From Noviluteimonas caseinilytica (GTDB lineage: Bacteria > Pseudomonadota > Gammaproteobacteria > Xanthomonadales > Xanthomonadaceae): a stretch of DNA of 64,000 nt. Positions within the stretch are counted from its first letter, which is position 1, and each line of letters starts with the position of its first letter. Below the pieces are notes generated by a model that ran no database searches, was not told where the DNA came from, and saw only the letters and a list, made by a program, of their open reading frames with translations. Of the stretch, positions 53,482 through 61,793 are shown piece by piece. The stretch is from positions 1,922,001 to 1,986,000 of the forward strand of contig NZ_AP024545.1 of assembly GCF_018406605.1 (NCBI RefSeq), given 5' to 3'. A program made the position numbers and the translations under genes.

Positions 53482-54372
53482 ATGAAGCGCTTGTCCGCCA
53501 CCCTTCTCGCCGCAGGCATGCTGGCCGCCGTCGGCACTGCCTCCGCGCAGACCTACGGTGGGTACAACACGTACGGCAGCAACACCGCCACGCGCACCGT
53601 GGTGCCCGATCGTTACGGCAACACCAGCAACGCGATCTACGACTACGCGCGCGTGCTGCGCGTCGATCCGGTGATCGATTCGCGCTACGGCGGCAGCAAC
53701 ACGTACCGCACGGGCAACAACACGTATTCGAGCAACGGGTACGGCAACAACACGTATTCGAGCAACGGGTACGGCAACAACAACAACAACACGTATTCGA
53801 ACAACGGCTACGCCAACCAGTCCGGCCAGAATTGCTACAACTCCGCCTCGCGCGGCGGCTACACGACCGATCGCTACGGCAATCGCGTGGCGTCCAACGA
53901 TCCGTACTACCCGCAGCAGGGCCATTACGGCACGGACACCGGGCGCACGGTGGCGACCGTGATCGGCGGCATCGCCGGCGCGGTGCTGGGCAGCAAGGTC
54001 GGCGGCGGCACCGGCACGTATGCGGCGACCGCGATCGGTTCGATGGTCGGTGGCCTCGCCGGCCGCCAGGTGTACGAGAGCACGCAGCGCCGCAAGTACG
54101 AAGGCAACGCGGTGGAGGTGTGCGATCCGTCGGATGACTCGTACTACGGCAACAACAACAGCTACAACAACGGCTACAACAACAACGGCTACAACAACAA
54201 CGGCTACAACAACAGCAACAACGGCTATTACGGCAATAACGTCGCCAGCAACGATGGTCGTGTGATCGGTTACGACGTGACTTACGAGTACATGGGTCGG
54301 CAGTTCGTAACGCGCACCGACTATCACCCCGGCGACAAGATTCGAGTCAGGGTAGACGTGCGTCCGGAGTAG
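53482..54372 (+). CDS. Asn-rich glycine-zipper 2TM surface protein
   Basis: 296 residues with a signal peptide (LLAAGMLAAVGTASA). An Asn/Tyr/Gly/Ser-rich region (about 75-115) is built of imperfect 10-residue repeats (NNTYSSNGYG). A glycine-zipper 2TM segment follows (GRTVATVIGGIAGAVLGSKVGGGTGTYAATAIGSMVGGLAGRQVYE, about 153-198), typical of outer-membrane-associated proteins. A second Asn-rich region has NNGYNN units (about 222-252), then VIGYDVTYEYMGRQFVTRTDYHPGDKIRVRVDVRPE. Function unknown; the repeats suggest low-complexity, prion-like or surface-display behaviour. Composition departs from neighbours. Confidence 0.88.
   Translation: MKRLSATLLAAGMLAAVGTASAQTYGGYNTYGSNTATRTVVPDRYGNTSNAIYDYARVLRVDPVIDSRYGGSNTYRTGNNTYSSNGYGNNTYSSNGYGNNNNNTYSNNGYANQSGQNCYNSASRGGYTTDRYGNRVASNDPYYPQQGHYGTDTGRTVATVIGGIAGAVLGSKVGGGTGTYAATAIGSMVGGLAGRQVYESTQRRKYEGNAVEVCDPSDDSYYGNNNSYNNGYNNNGYNNNGYNNSNNGYYGNNVASNDGRVIGYDVTYEYMGRQFVTRTDYHPGDKIRVRVDVRPE
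53711..53809 (+). repeat. 30-bp tandem repeats, Asn-rich
   Basis: Two near-identical 30-bp units (53711-53740 and 53741-53770, one base different) and a third diverged copy (53771-53809) with an extra CAACAA insert. The unit encodes GNNTYSSNGY. All lengths are multiples of three, so slippage changes protein length without shifting frame. Confidence 0.85.
54148..54240 (+). repeat. AACAACGGCTAC tandem repeats
   Basis: Repeats of AACAACGGCTAC with AAC insertions encode NNGYNNNGYNNNGYNN. Periods are 12 or 15 bases, again in frame. Lies near the C-terminus of the glycine-zipper protein. Confidence 0.85.
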
Positions 54373-54386
54373 CGAGCCGATGCGCT

Positions 54387-54413
54387 CACGTCCTGCCCTA
54401 TCGGCAGGACGTG
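54387..54413. repeat. Perfect 11-bp inverted repeat
   Basis: CACGTCCTGCC (54387-54397) and GGCAGGACGTG (54403-54413) pair perfectly around CTATC. No T-run follows, so it is not a typical intrinsic terminator. It lies 14 bases after the stop and may be the first element of a double terminator. Confidence 0.7.
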
Positions 54414-54461
54414 CATCGGGGAGCCGGGCAGCGAAAGCTGCACGCGTGCGTTTCAGGGAGA

Positions 54462-54492
54462 GGGGGGCCGCTTCGTTGGCCCCCCTTTTTTT
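54462..54492 (+). terminator. Strong intrinsic terminator after the glycine-zipper gene
   Basis: GGGGGGCC (54462-54469) pairs with GGCCCCCC (54478-54485) around an eight-base loop, then seven T residues (54486-54492). It lies between convergent genes and ends the plus-strand transcript. Confidence 0.85.
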
Positions 54493-55378
54493 ATGTCGCG
54501 ACAGGCCAATCGATATGCCCGTCGACCACCGTGCACACGCGCCCACCCGACCAGACATCGCCGTTGCCGTCCACCTGCAGTTCGATGATCGCGTCGTGCC
54601 CGACCTCGCGGCCCTGGCTGATGCGATAGAACCCGCTGTCGCCGGGTAACGCATCCTGCGACGCCAGGTACGCGGCGAGCGTCGCGTTGGCTGCGCCCGA
54701 CGCGGCATCCTCGAACTGCGCCGGCGCGCCCACCCACGCGCGCACCGCCAGGTAATAGACCGGATCGTCGCTGCGCGCGAAGACGCACACGCCCATCGTG
54801 TCGGTGGCCTGCGCCAGGGCGCCGATCGCGGCCCAGTCCGGCGCGGCCGCGCGCAGTTGCGCCTCGTCCGCCAGTTCCACCAGCCACCAGCGGCGGCCGC
54901 CTTCGACCAGCGCCGGCGGCAAGCGCCCCAGCGGCAGGCCCGCGAGCGCGGCACGCAGGGGCGGATCCTCCGGCGATGCGGTTTCCACCACCCGCGACCG
55001 CGGCGTGCGCACCGCGATCGTGCGCGCGGGCCCCGTGCCGGTCACGCGCAACGGCAGCTGCCCCGCCAATCCGTCCTGGACGAGCAAGCCGTCGACCGGC
55101 GTGGCCAGCCCGGCCGCGAGCGCGACATGGGCGCTGCCCACGCTCGGATGCCCGGCGAAGGGCACTTCGCGGCGCGGGCTGAAGATCCGCAGGCGGTAAC
55201 TGGTGCCCGGCGCCACGGGCGCGAGCAGGAAGGTGGTTTCCGGCAGCCGCGTCCAGCGCGCGATCGCCTGCATCGCCGCATCGCCCAGGCCTTCGGCATC
55301 CAGCACCACCGCGAGGGGATTGCCGGCGCCGGGACGGTCGGCGAACACATCGACTTGCTGGTAGCGGCGCAGGCGCAT
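54491..55378 (-). CDS. PhzF family isomerase-like protein
   Basis: 295 residues. PhzF/diaminopimelate-epimerase-like fold. The catalytic Glu47 is in LPETTFLL; PFAGHPSVGSAHVAL is the conserved second motif, and FEDAASGAANATLAAYL with SQGREVGHDAIIEL near the C-terminus is family-typical. Substrate unknown; phenazine genes are absent, so it is a generic PhzF-like isomerase. Starts at ATG 55378, divergent from lysA. Confidence 0.9.
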   Translation of the reverse strand: MRLRRYQQVDVFADRPGAGNPLAVVLDAEGLGDAAMQAIARWTRLPETTFLLAPVAPGTSYRLRIFSPRREVPFAGHPSVGSAHVALAAGLATPVDGLLVQDGLAGQLPLRVTGTGPARTIAVRTPRSRVVETASPEDPPLRAALAGLPLGRLPPALVEGGRRWWLVELADEAQLRAAAPDWAAIGALAQATDTMGVCVFARSDDPVYYLAVRAWVGAPAQFEDAASGAANATLAAYLASQDALPGDSGFYRISQGREVGHDAIIELQVDGNGDVWSGGRVCTVVDGHIDWPVAT

Positions 55379-55478
55379 CGGGGATCCAGGGGCAGGGCGG
55401 GGGCCTGCGCGGGCCGGCATTGTTGCGCGTCCCGTGTCGTCCTGCGCGCGCCGCGCGGTTTGGCGCGGCGATTTTGCT

Positions 55479-55484
55479 TAGAAT
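55479..55484 (+). promoter_or_regulatory. Candidate -10 element for the lysA operon
   Basis: TAGAAT (55479-55484) lies 31 bases before the GTG start of the aspartate kinase/LysA gene. No good -35 at normal spacing was found. Weak, motif-based. Confidence 0.3.
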
Positions 55485-55515
55485 CGCGGCTCTTTTCGCA
55501 AACCGGGAATCGGCG

Positions 55516-58101
55516 GTGCCAGGCGATCGTTGGGTGGTCTTGAAGTTCGGCGGCACGTCCGTGTCGCGTCGCCATCGCTGGGACACCATCGGCCGCCTCG
55601 CTGCCGAACGTGCACGCGAAGAAGGCGTGCGGGTGCTGGTCGTCGTGTCGGCGCTGTCCGGCGTCACCAACGAGTTGCAGGCGATCACCGCCGCCGCGCC
55701 CGGCGAATCGCTGGACGCGCGCTTCGATGCGCTGGTCGAACGGCATCGCGCGTTCTGCGCGGAACTCGAACTCGATGCAGACACCGTGCTCGGCGCGCGC
55801 CTTGCGGCCCTGCGCGCCCTGTCGACCGATCCGCGTGCGAACACGCGCGACCTGCCGTGGCAGGCCGAAGTCCTCGCGCAAGGCGAGTTGCTGTCCTCGA
55901 CACTCGGCGCGGCCTACCTGCAATCCACCGGCGTCCCGTTCGGATGGTGCGATGCGCGCGAATGGCTCGACGGCGTTTCGCTGCCGAACGCCAGCCCGTG
56001 GGCGCAACGCCTCTCCGTCAATTGCCGTTGCGCGCCCGATGCCGGCCTGCAGGCGCGCTTCGCCGCGCAGCCCGCGTCGTTGCTGGTGACGCAAGGTTTC
56101 ATCGCGCGGCATGCCGATGGCGGCACGGCGATCCTGGGCCGTGGTGGTTCCGATACCTCCGCTGCGTACTTCGGCGCGCTGCTCAACGCGAAGCGTGTCG
56201 AAATCTGGACCGACGTCCCCGGCATGTTCAGCGCCAACCCGCGCGACGTGCCCGACGCGCGCCTGCTCACGCGCCTGGACTACGCCGAAGCGCAGGAAAT
56301 CGCGACCACCGGCGCCAAGGTGCTGCATCCGCGTTCGATCGCACCGTGCCGCGACGCCAACGTGCCGATGGCCATCCTCGATACCGAACGCCCCGATCTT
56401 CCCGGCACGCGCATCGATGCCAGCGCCGCCACGGTGCCCGGCGTCAAGGCGATCAGCCGCCGCAACGGCATCGTGCTGGTGTCGATGGAAAGCATCGGCA
56501 TGTGGCAGCAGGTCGGCTTCCTCGCCGACGTGTTCGAACGCTTCAAGCGCAACGGGCTGTCGGTCGACCTGATCGGTTCGTCGGAAACCAACGTCACCGT
56601 GTCGCTCGATCCGAGCGAGAACCTGGTGACGACGAATGTGCTCGAAGCGCTGTCGGCCGACCTCGCCGAAGCGTGCCGCGTGAAAGTCATCGCGCCGTGC
56701 GCGGCGATCACGCTCGTCGGCCGCGGCATGCGTTCGCTGCTGCACAAGCTGTCGGACGTGTGGGCCGCGTTCGGTCAGGAGCGCGTGCACCTGATCTCGC
56801 AGTCGTCCAACGACCTCAACCTCACCTTCGTCATCGACGAAGCCGACGCCGACGGCATGCTCCCGCAGGTGCACGCCGAACTGATCCGCGGCGGCGCGAT
56901 GCCGGTGCAGGAAGCCAGCGTGTTCGGGCCGAGCTGGCGCGAGATCGCGCACGGCAAGCCCGCGAAGCGCACGCCGTGGTGGGTGGACAAGCGCGACACG
57001 CTGCTGGCGAAGGCGCAGGGCACCCCGCGTTACATCTACGATCTGGCGACCGTGCGCGCCCGTGCGCGCGACCTGTCCGGCATCGACGCGATCGACCGCC
57101 GCTACTACGCGATCAAGGCCAACGCGCATCCCGCGATCCTGCGCACGCTGGTGGAAGAGGGGTTCGGCCTGGAATGCGTGTCGCAGGGCGAACTCGACCA
57201 CGTCTTCAAGCAGGTGCCGTCGCTGTCGCCGGAGCGCGTGCTGTTCACGCCGAGCTTCGCGCCTCGCCACGAATACGAAGCCGCGTTCGCGCGTGGCGTC
57301 ACCGTCACGATCGACAACGTCGAAGCCTTGCAGCGCTGGCCCGACGTCTTCCGCAACCGCACCGTGTGGCTGCGCCTGGACCTGGGCCACGGCGAGGGCC
57401 ACCACGCGAAGGTGAAGACGGGCGGCGTCGCGGCGAAGTTCGGCCTGTCGCTGCAGCGCTTCGACGAATTCGTCGCGCTCGCGCGCACGCTCGACGTGCG
57501 CATCAGCGCGCTGCACGCGCACCTGGGCAGCGGCATCGACGATCCGCAGCACTGGCGCGGCGTGTACGCCGAACTCGCGGGCCTGGCCGACAGCGTCGGC
57601 ACCGTGGAGACCATCGACATCGGCGGCGGCCTGCCGATCGCCTACACGCCGGACGCCGAAGACTTCGACCTCGCCGCCTGGCGCGCGGGCCTCGACGAAA
57701 TCCGCGCTGCGTATCCGCGCTTCGCCCTGGCCATCGAACCCGGCCGCTTCCTCGTCGCCGAATGCGGCGTGCTGCTGCTGCACGCCACGCAGGTCGTCGA
57801 GAAGGACGGCGTGCGCCGCGTCGGGTGCGATGCGGGCATGAACGCCCTCGCGCGCCCCGCGATGTACGAGGCCTACCACGGCATCCACAACCTCACGCGC
57901 CTCGCCGATGCCGACACGATGAATTGCGACGTCGTCGGCCCCATCTGCGAGAGCGGCGACGTGCTCGGCCACGCCCGCCCCCTGCCGCGCGCGACGGTCG
58001 AAGGCGACGTGATCCTCGTCGCCGACGCCGGCGCCTACGGCATGGCCATGGCCAGCACCTACAACCTGCGGGCCCTGCCGGCAGAGGACACCATCGAATG
58101 A
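55516..58101 (+). CDS. lysA: Bifunctional aspartate kinase/diaminopimelate decarboxylase
   Basis: 861 residues, a fusion of aspartate kinase (about 1-470) and LysA (about 480-861). Kinase: LKFGGTSV with Lys10, GRGGSDTSAAYFGALL and two ACT-type regulatory segments (VSMESIGMWQQ). LysA: YYAIKANAHPAIL with PLP-Lys534, HLGSGI, EPGRFLVAECG and CESGDVLG. It makes aspartyl phosphate and converts meso-DAP to lysine, so it spans the ends of the lysine pathway. The start is GTG at 55516, which gives the conserved WVVLKFGGTSV. Such fusions are known in Xanthomonas and Xylella. The stop overlaps murL by ATGA. Confidence 0.95.
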   Translation: MPGDRWVVLKFGGTSVSRRHRWDTIGRLAAERAREEGVRVLVVVSALSGVTNELQAITAAAPGESLDARFDALVERHRAFCAELELDADTVLGARLAALRALSTDPRANTRDLPWQAEVLAQGELLSSTLGAAYLQSTGVPFGWCDAREWLDGVSLPNASPWAQRLSVNCRCAPDAGLQARFAAQPASLLVTQGFIARHADGGTAILGRGGSDTSAAYFGALLNAKRVEIWTDVPGMFSANPRDVPDARLLTRLDYAEAQEIATTGAKVLHPRSIAPCRDANVPMAILDTERPDLPGTRIDASAATVPGVKAISRRNGIVLVSMESIGMWQQVGFLADVFERFKRNGLSVDLIGSSETNVTVSLDPSENLVTTNVLEALSADLAEACRVKVIAPCAAITLVGRGMRSLLHKLSDVWAAFGQERVHLISQSSNDLNLTFVIDEADADGMLPQVHAELIRGGAMPVQEASVFGPSWREIAHGKPAKRTPWWVDKRDTLLAKAQGTPRYIYDLATVRARARDLSGIDAIDRRYYAIKANAHPAILRTLVEEGFGLECVSQGELDHVFKQVPSLSPERVLFTPSFAPRHEYEAAFARGVTVTIDNVEALQRWPDVFRNRTVWLRLDLGHGEGHHAKVKTGGVAAKFGLSLQRFDEFVALARTLDVRISALHAHLGSGIDDPQHWRGVYAELAGLADSVGTVETIDIGGGLPIAYTPDAEDFDLAAWRAGLDEIRAAYPRFALAIEPGRFLVAECGVLLLHATQVVEKDGVRRVGCDAGMNALARPAMYEAYHGIHNLTRLADADTMNCDVVGPICESGDVLGHARPLPRATVEGDVILVADAGAYGMAMASTYNLRALPAEDTIE

Positions 58102-59459
58102 CCGGCTGGACCTTCTCGCGCGAATCGATCCGCGCCTTCCGTTTCGTGCGCAACACGTTCGATGCCGCCACCGGCGTCGCGCAACTCGTGTATGCGTTCG
58201 ACGACGGCCCCGAGCTGATCGAAACGATCACGGTGCCCGGTGCGCCGTTCGCGCTGCAGGGCGAACGCGCCGCAGCCGCGCAACGCGCGCTGCGCCTGCT
58301 GCACCTGCTGGCCGGCGTGAGCTACTACAAGGCCGCCGTGCCGCGCGAGATCGTGATCGAAGGCGACCCGATCGACGTCGACACGGCGCTGTTGCTGGAG
58401 TCGTTCTACGTCAACGGCCTCGGCGAGTTCGCGTATCGCAACGGCCTGCACCTGCACGACCGCATCAAGTTCCCGCACGCCGCGGGTGCGACGCCGGCTG
58501 CGCCGCAGCTCGGGCTGCGCGAGCACGCGCTCGTTGCCATCGGCGGCGGCAAGGATTCGCTCGTTTCGATCGAAGCGCTGCGCACCGCCGGCGTCGAACA
58601 GACCGTCACGTGGATCGGCGGATCGCAGCTGATCAAGGCCTGCGCCGAACGCACGGGCCTGCCCACGCTCAACCTCGGGCGTTCGCTGGCACCGCAGTTG
58701 TTCGAGTTCAACCGCCAGGGCGCGTTGAACGGGCACATCCCGGTCACCGGCGTGAACTCCGCGATCATGCTGTTCGCGGCCATCGTGCTCGATGCGGACC
58801 AGGTGGTGTTCTCGAACGAACGCTCGGCCAGCTACGGCAGCCTCATCGAAGGCACGGGCGAGGTGAACCACCAGTGGTCGAAGGGTTGGGCCTGGGAACA
58901 GGCGCTCGGCGACCACGTGCAGTCGCATGTGGCCGCGGACCTGCGCTACTACTCGTTGCTGCGTCCGCTCAGCGAACTCGCCGTCGCGCGCCAGTTCGCG
59001 AAGAGCGACCGCTACGATGCGCACTTCTCCAGCTGCAACCGCAACTTCCATTTGCTGGGCGAACGCCCGGCGATGCGCTGGTGCGGCGTGTGCCCGAAGT
59101 GCCACTTCGTGTTCCTCGCGCTCGCGCCGTTCATGCCGAAGCCGCGCCTGGTCGGCATCTTCGGGCGCAACCTGCTCGATGACCCGCAGCAGGTGGGCGG
59201 CTACGACGCGCTGCTGGAGTACCAGGACCACAAGCCGTTCGAATGCGTCGGCGAAGGCCGCGAATCGCGCGCCGCGATGGCCGCGCTCGCCGGGCGTCCC
59301 GAGTGGCGCGAAGACGCGCTGGTCGAACGCTTTGCGCGCGAAATCCGCCCGCAGCTGGATCCGCATGAACTCGATGTCGCGGCGTTGATGGTGCTCGACG
59401 ACGCGCATCGCGTCCCGGCTGCGCTTTGGGAGCGCCTGCGTGCGCATTTCGCGGCTTGA
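58098..59459 (+). CDS. murL: UDP-MurNAc-L-Ala-L-Glu epimerase MurL
   Basis: 453 residues. MurL of Xanthomonas epimerises the terminal L-Glu of UDP-MurNAc-L-Ala-L-Glu to D-Glu in an ATP- and Mg2+-dependent reaction, replacing glutamate racemase. Visible signatures: an ATP-binding PP-loop-like GGGKDS at residues 149-154, NERSASYG near 241, and a cysteine cluster Cys329-x2-Cys332-x2-Cys335 (CGVCPKC) that may bind zinc or a cluster. Overlaps lysA by ATGA (58098-58101) and murD2 by 20 bases. The assignment rests on family memory and on the partner gene. Confidence 0.88.
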   Translation: MTGWTFSRESIRAFRFVRNTFDAATGVAQLVYAFDDGPELIETITVPGAPFALQGERAAAAQRALRLLHLLAGVSYYKAAVPREIVIEGDPIDVDTALLLESFYVNGLGEFAYRNGLHLHDRIKFPHAAGATPAAPQLGLREHALVAIGGGKDSLVSIEALRTAGVEQTVTWIGGSQLIKACAERTGLPTLNLGRSLAPQLFEFNRQGALNGHIPVTGVNSAIMLFAAIVLDADQVVFSNERSASYGSLIEGTGEVNHQWSKGWAWEQALGDHVQSHVAADLRYYSLLRPLSELAVARQFAKSDRYDAHFSSCNRNFHLLGERPAMRWCGVCPKCHFVFLALAPFMPKPRLVGIFGRNLLDDPQQVGGYDALLEYQDHKPFECVGEGRESRAAMAALAGRPEWREDALVERFAREIRPQLDPHELDVAALMVLDDAHRVPAALWERLRAHFAA

Positions 59460-60846
59460 CGGCAAGCGCGTTGCGCTCTGGGGCTGGGGCCGCGAAGGTC
59501 GCGCAGCATATCGCGCGATCCGGTCGCGGTTGCCGTCGCTGCCGCTGACGCTGTTCTGTTCGCCGGACGAAGGCCACCTGGCGCGCCAGTTGGGCGATGC
59601 GATGCTGGAGGTGCGTACGTCCGTCGATGCGGATGCGCTGGCGGACTTCGAAATCGTCGTCAAATCGCCCGGCATCAGCCCGTATCGCGACGACGCACGC
59701 GCCGCCGCCGAGCGCGGCACGCGATTCATCGGCGGCACCGCGCTGTGGTTCGCCGAACACGCGGCGAGCGGCCGCGGCAGGACGCTCTGCGTCACCGGCA
59801 CGAAGGGCAAGAGCACCACCACCGCCTTGCTCGCGCACCTGCTGCGCGCCGGCGGCCATCGCACCGCGCTCGCGGGCAACATCGGCCTGCCGATGCTCGA
59901 ACTGCTGGACCAGGACACGGCGCAGGACGCGCCGGAATTCTGGGTGATCGAGCTGTCGAGCTACCAGACCGGTGACGTCGCCGACAGCGGCGCGCATCCC
60001 GACCTCGCCATCGTGCTCAACATCTTCCCGGAGCACCTCGACTGGCACGGCGGCGAAACCCGCTATGTCACCGACAAGCTGCGCCTGCTCAGCGACGCGC
60101 ATCCGCGCATCGCGGTGGTCAACGCGCACGATCCCGCGATCACCGCGGTGCCGCTGCCGCACAGCGATGTGCGCCGCTTCGGCGATCGCGACGGTTGGCA
60201 CCTGCAGGGCGACGCGCTGTATCGCGGCGATGCCTTGGTGATGGACACGACGCACCTGCCGCTGCCGGGCCGCCACAACCGCGGCAATTTGTGCGCAGTG
60301 CTCGCCGCGATCGAAGCCCTGGGCCTGGATGCCCCCGCGCTCGCGCCGCACGCGGCCACGTTCCGCCCGCTGCCGCACCGCCTGCAGCCGATCGGCACGC
60401 GCGAGGGCATCACCTACGTCAACGATTCGATCAGCACCACGCCGCACGCGACGCTCGCCGCGCTCGCGTGCTACGCGGACCAGCGCGTGGCGTTGCTCGC
60501 CGGCGGCCACGATCGCGGCATCGACTGGTCGAACTTCGCCGAGGCGATGCGCACGCGTGCGCCGGCCGCCATCGTCACGCTCGGGCAGAACGGGCCGAAG
60601 ATCCACGACCTGCTTGCACCGGTCGCGCGCGAGGCGGGCTTCGCCTTGTCCGCCGCCGCCGATCTTGCCCATGCCGTCGCACAGGCGCGCACCGCATTGG
60701 GCGGGGAGGGCGTCGTGTTGCTGTCGCCGGGTGCGCCCAGCTTCGGCATGTACCAGGACTACGTTGCGCGCGGCCGGCATTTCGCCGCGCTCGCGGGCTT
60801 CGATCCCGACGCCATCAGCGCCATCCCGGGCCTCGGCATCGCGTAG
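59440..60846 (+). CDS. murD2: UDP-MurNAc-L-alanine--L-glutamate ligase MurD2
   Basis: 468-residue Mur ligase. P-loop GTKGKSTTTALLAHLL is at residues 120-135, followed by IELSSYQT, IFPEHLDWHGG, and the C-terminal LLAGGHDRGIDWSNF and LLSPGAPSFGMYQDYVARG. MurD2 adds L-Glu, not D-Glu, to UDP-MurNAc-L-Ala, and MurL then inverts it. The start is GTG at 59440, inside murL. Canonical MurD is close in sequence; the adjacency to murL decides the MurD2 call. It may coexist with or replace a canonical murD elsewhere. Confidence 0.88.
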   Translation: MRISRLDGKRVALWGWGREGRAAYRAIRSRLPSLPLTLFCSPDEGHLARQLGDAMLEVRTSVDADALADFEIVVKSPGISPYRDDARAAAERGTRFIGGTALWFAEHAASGRGRTLCVTGTKGKSTTTALLAHLLRAGGHRTALAGNIGLPMLELLDQDTAQDAPEFWVIELSSYQTGDVADSGAHPDLAIVLNIFPEHLDWHGGETRYVTDKLRLLSDAHPRIAVVNAHDPAITAVPLPHSDVRRFGDRDGWHLQGDALYRGDALVMDTTHLPLPGRHNRGNLCAVLAAIEALGLDAPALAPHAATFRPLPHRLQPIGTREGITYVNDSISTTPHATLAALACYADQRVALLAGGHDRGIDWSNFAEAMRTRAPAAIVTLGQNGPKIHDLLAPVAREAGFALSAAADLAHAVAQARTALGGEGVVLLSPGAPSFGMYQDYVARGRHFAALAGFDPDAISAIPGLGIA

Positions 60847-60918
60847 GGATTCACGCCGGTCCAACACCGGCGGGGTAGGCTCGGCACCGCTTCGGAACGC
60901 CACACAAGGAGAGTCGTC

Positions 60919-61701
60919 ATGCGTCGCGCACTTGCAGTCGTTGCGTTGCTCCTCACCGGCCTGTCCACCGCGCACGCGGCGATGCAGGCCAGGCCCGTCG
61001 AATGGAAGGTCGGCAAGGACACCTTCAGCGGTTACCTCGTCTACGACGATACGAATGGCATCAAGCGCCCCGGCCTGGTGATGGTGCCGGACTGGAAGGG
61101 CGTGTCCGACAGTGCGATCGAAAAGGCCAAGCATGTCGCCGGCGACGACTACGTGGTGCTGCTCGCCGACGTGTACGGCAAGGGCGTGCGCCCGAAGAAC
61201 GACGAAGAGTCGATGGCGCAGGTCAAGAAGCTCTACGCCGATCGCAGCGTGCTGCGCGCGCGCGTCGCCAAGGCGCTCGAGGTGCTGAAGGCTTCGAAGG
61301 ACGTGCCGCTCGACACGACGCACCTCGGCGCGGTCGGCTACTGCTTCGGCGGCGCCACGGTGCTGGAACTCGCGCGCATGGGCGCCGACGTCGACGCCGT
61401 CGTGACCTTCCATGGCGGTTTGAACACCGACATGCCCGCCAAGCCCGGCACCGTGAAAGCGAGCCTGCTGGTGCTCAACGGCGCCGACGACCAGGGCACG
61501 AAGGGCGACATCCCCGCGTTCGAGAACGAGATGAATGCCGCGAAGGTGGATTGGCAGTTCGTGAACTTCAGCGGCGCCGTGCACTGCTTCGCGCTGCCGG
61601 ATGCGAACAAGCCGCCGGGCTGCATGTACAACGAACTCGCAATGCACCGCGCAGAAAGAATGATGCGCGTCTTCCTCGCAGAACGCTTCGCCACCAAATA
61701 G
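60919..61701 (+). CDS. Dienelactone hydrolase family protein
   Basis: 260 residues with a signal peptide (LAVVALLLTGLSTAHA), so secreted or periplasmic. The catalytic triad fits the DLH family: Cys142 in GYCFGG, Asp190/191 in NGADDQG and His222 in AVHCF. Substrate unknown. AAGGAGAG (60906-60913) is a good ribosome site. No other aromatic-degradation genes are nearby. Confidence 0.9.
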   Translation: MRRALAVVALLLTGLSTAHAAMQARPVEWKVGKDTFSGYLVYDDTNGIKRPGLVMVPDWKGVSDSAIEKAKHVAGDDYVVLLADVYGKGVRPKNDEESMAQVKKLYADRSVLRARVAKALEVLKASKDVPLDTTHLGAVGYCFGGATVLELARMGADVDAVVTFHGGLNTDMPAKPGTVKASLLVLNGADDQGTKGDIPAFENEMNAAKVDWQFVNFSGAVHCFALPDANKPPGCMYNELAMHRAERMMRVFLAERFATK

Positions 61702-61743
61702 ACCGGTGACCCAGTAACGCAGTCCCGCAGGGACTCCAATTCC

Positions 61744-61766
61744 CCCTCCCCGCCACGCGGGGAGGG
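61744..61766. repeat. GC-rich palindromic repeat between convergent genes
   Basis: CCCTCCCCGC (61744-61753) and GCGGGGAGGG (61757-61766) form a perfect 10-bp stem with loop CAC. It lies in the 92-bp gap between the hydrolase and ispB, alongside an AGTCCC/GGGACT repeat (61721-61735). It could be a dispersed palindrome or a terminator without a T-run. Confidence 0.6.
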
Positions 61767-61793
61767 CAGGGGAAGGGACGCCCCGAAACCGCG

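Noticed and set aside
50231..53485. 1084-codon plus-strand frame opposite the EF-G-like gene
   Set aside because: Antisense shadow with no recognisable protein; the EF-G-like gene has clear domains.
53711..53809. CRISPR-like repeat array
   Set aside because: Repeats are contiguous and encode protein, without spacers.
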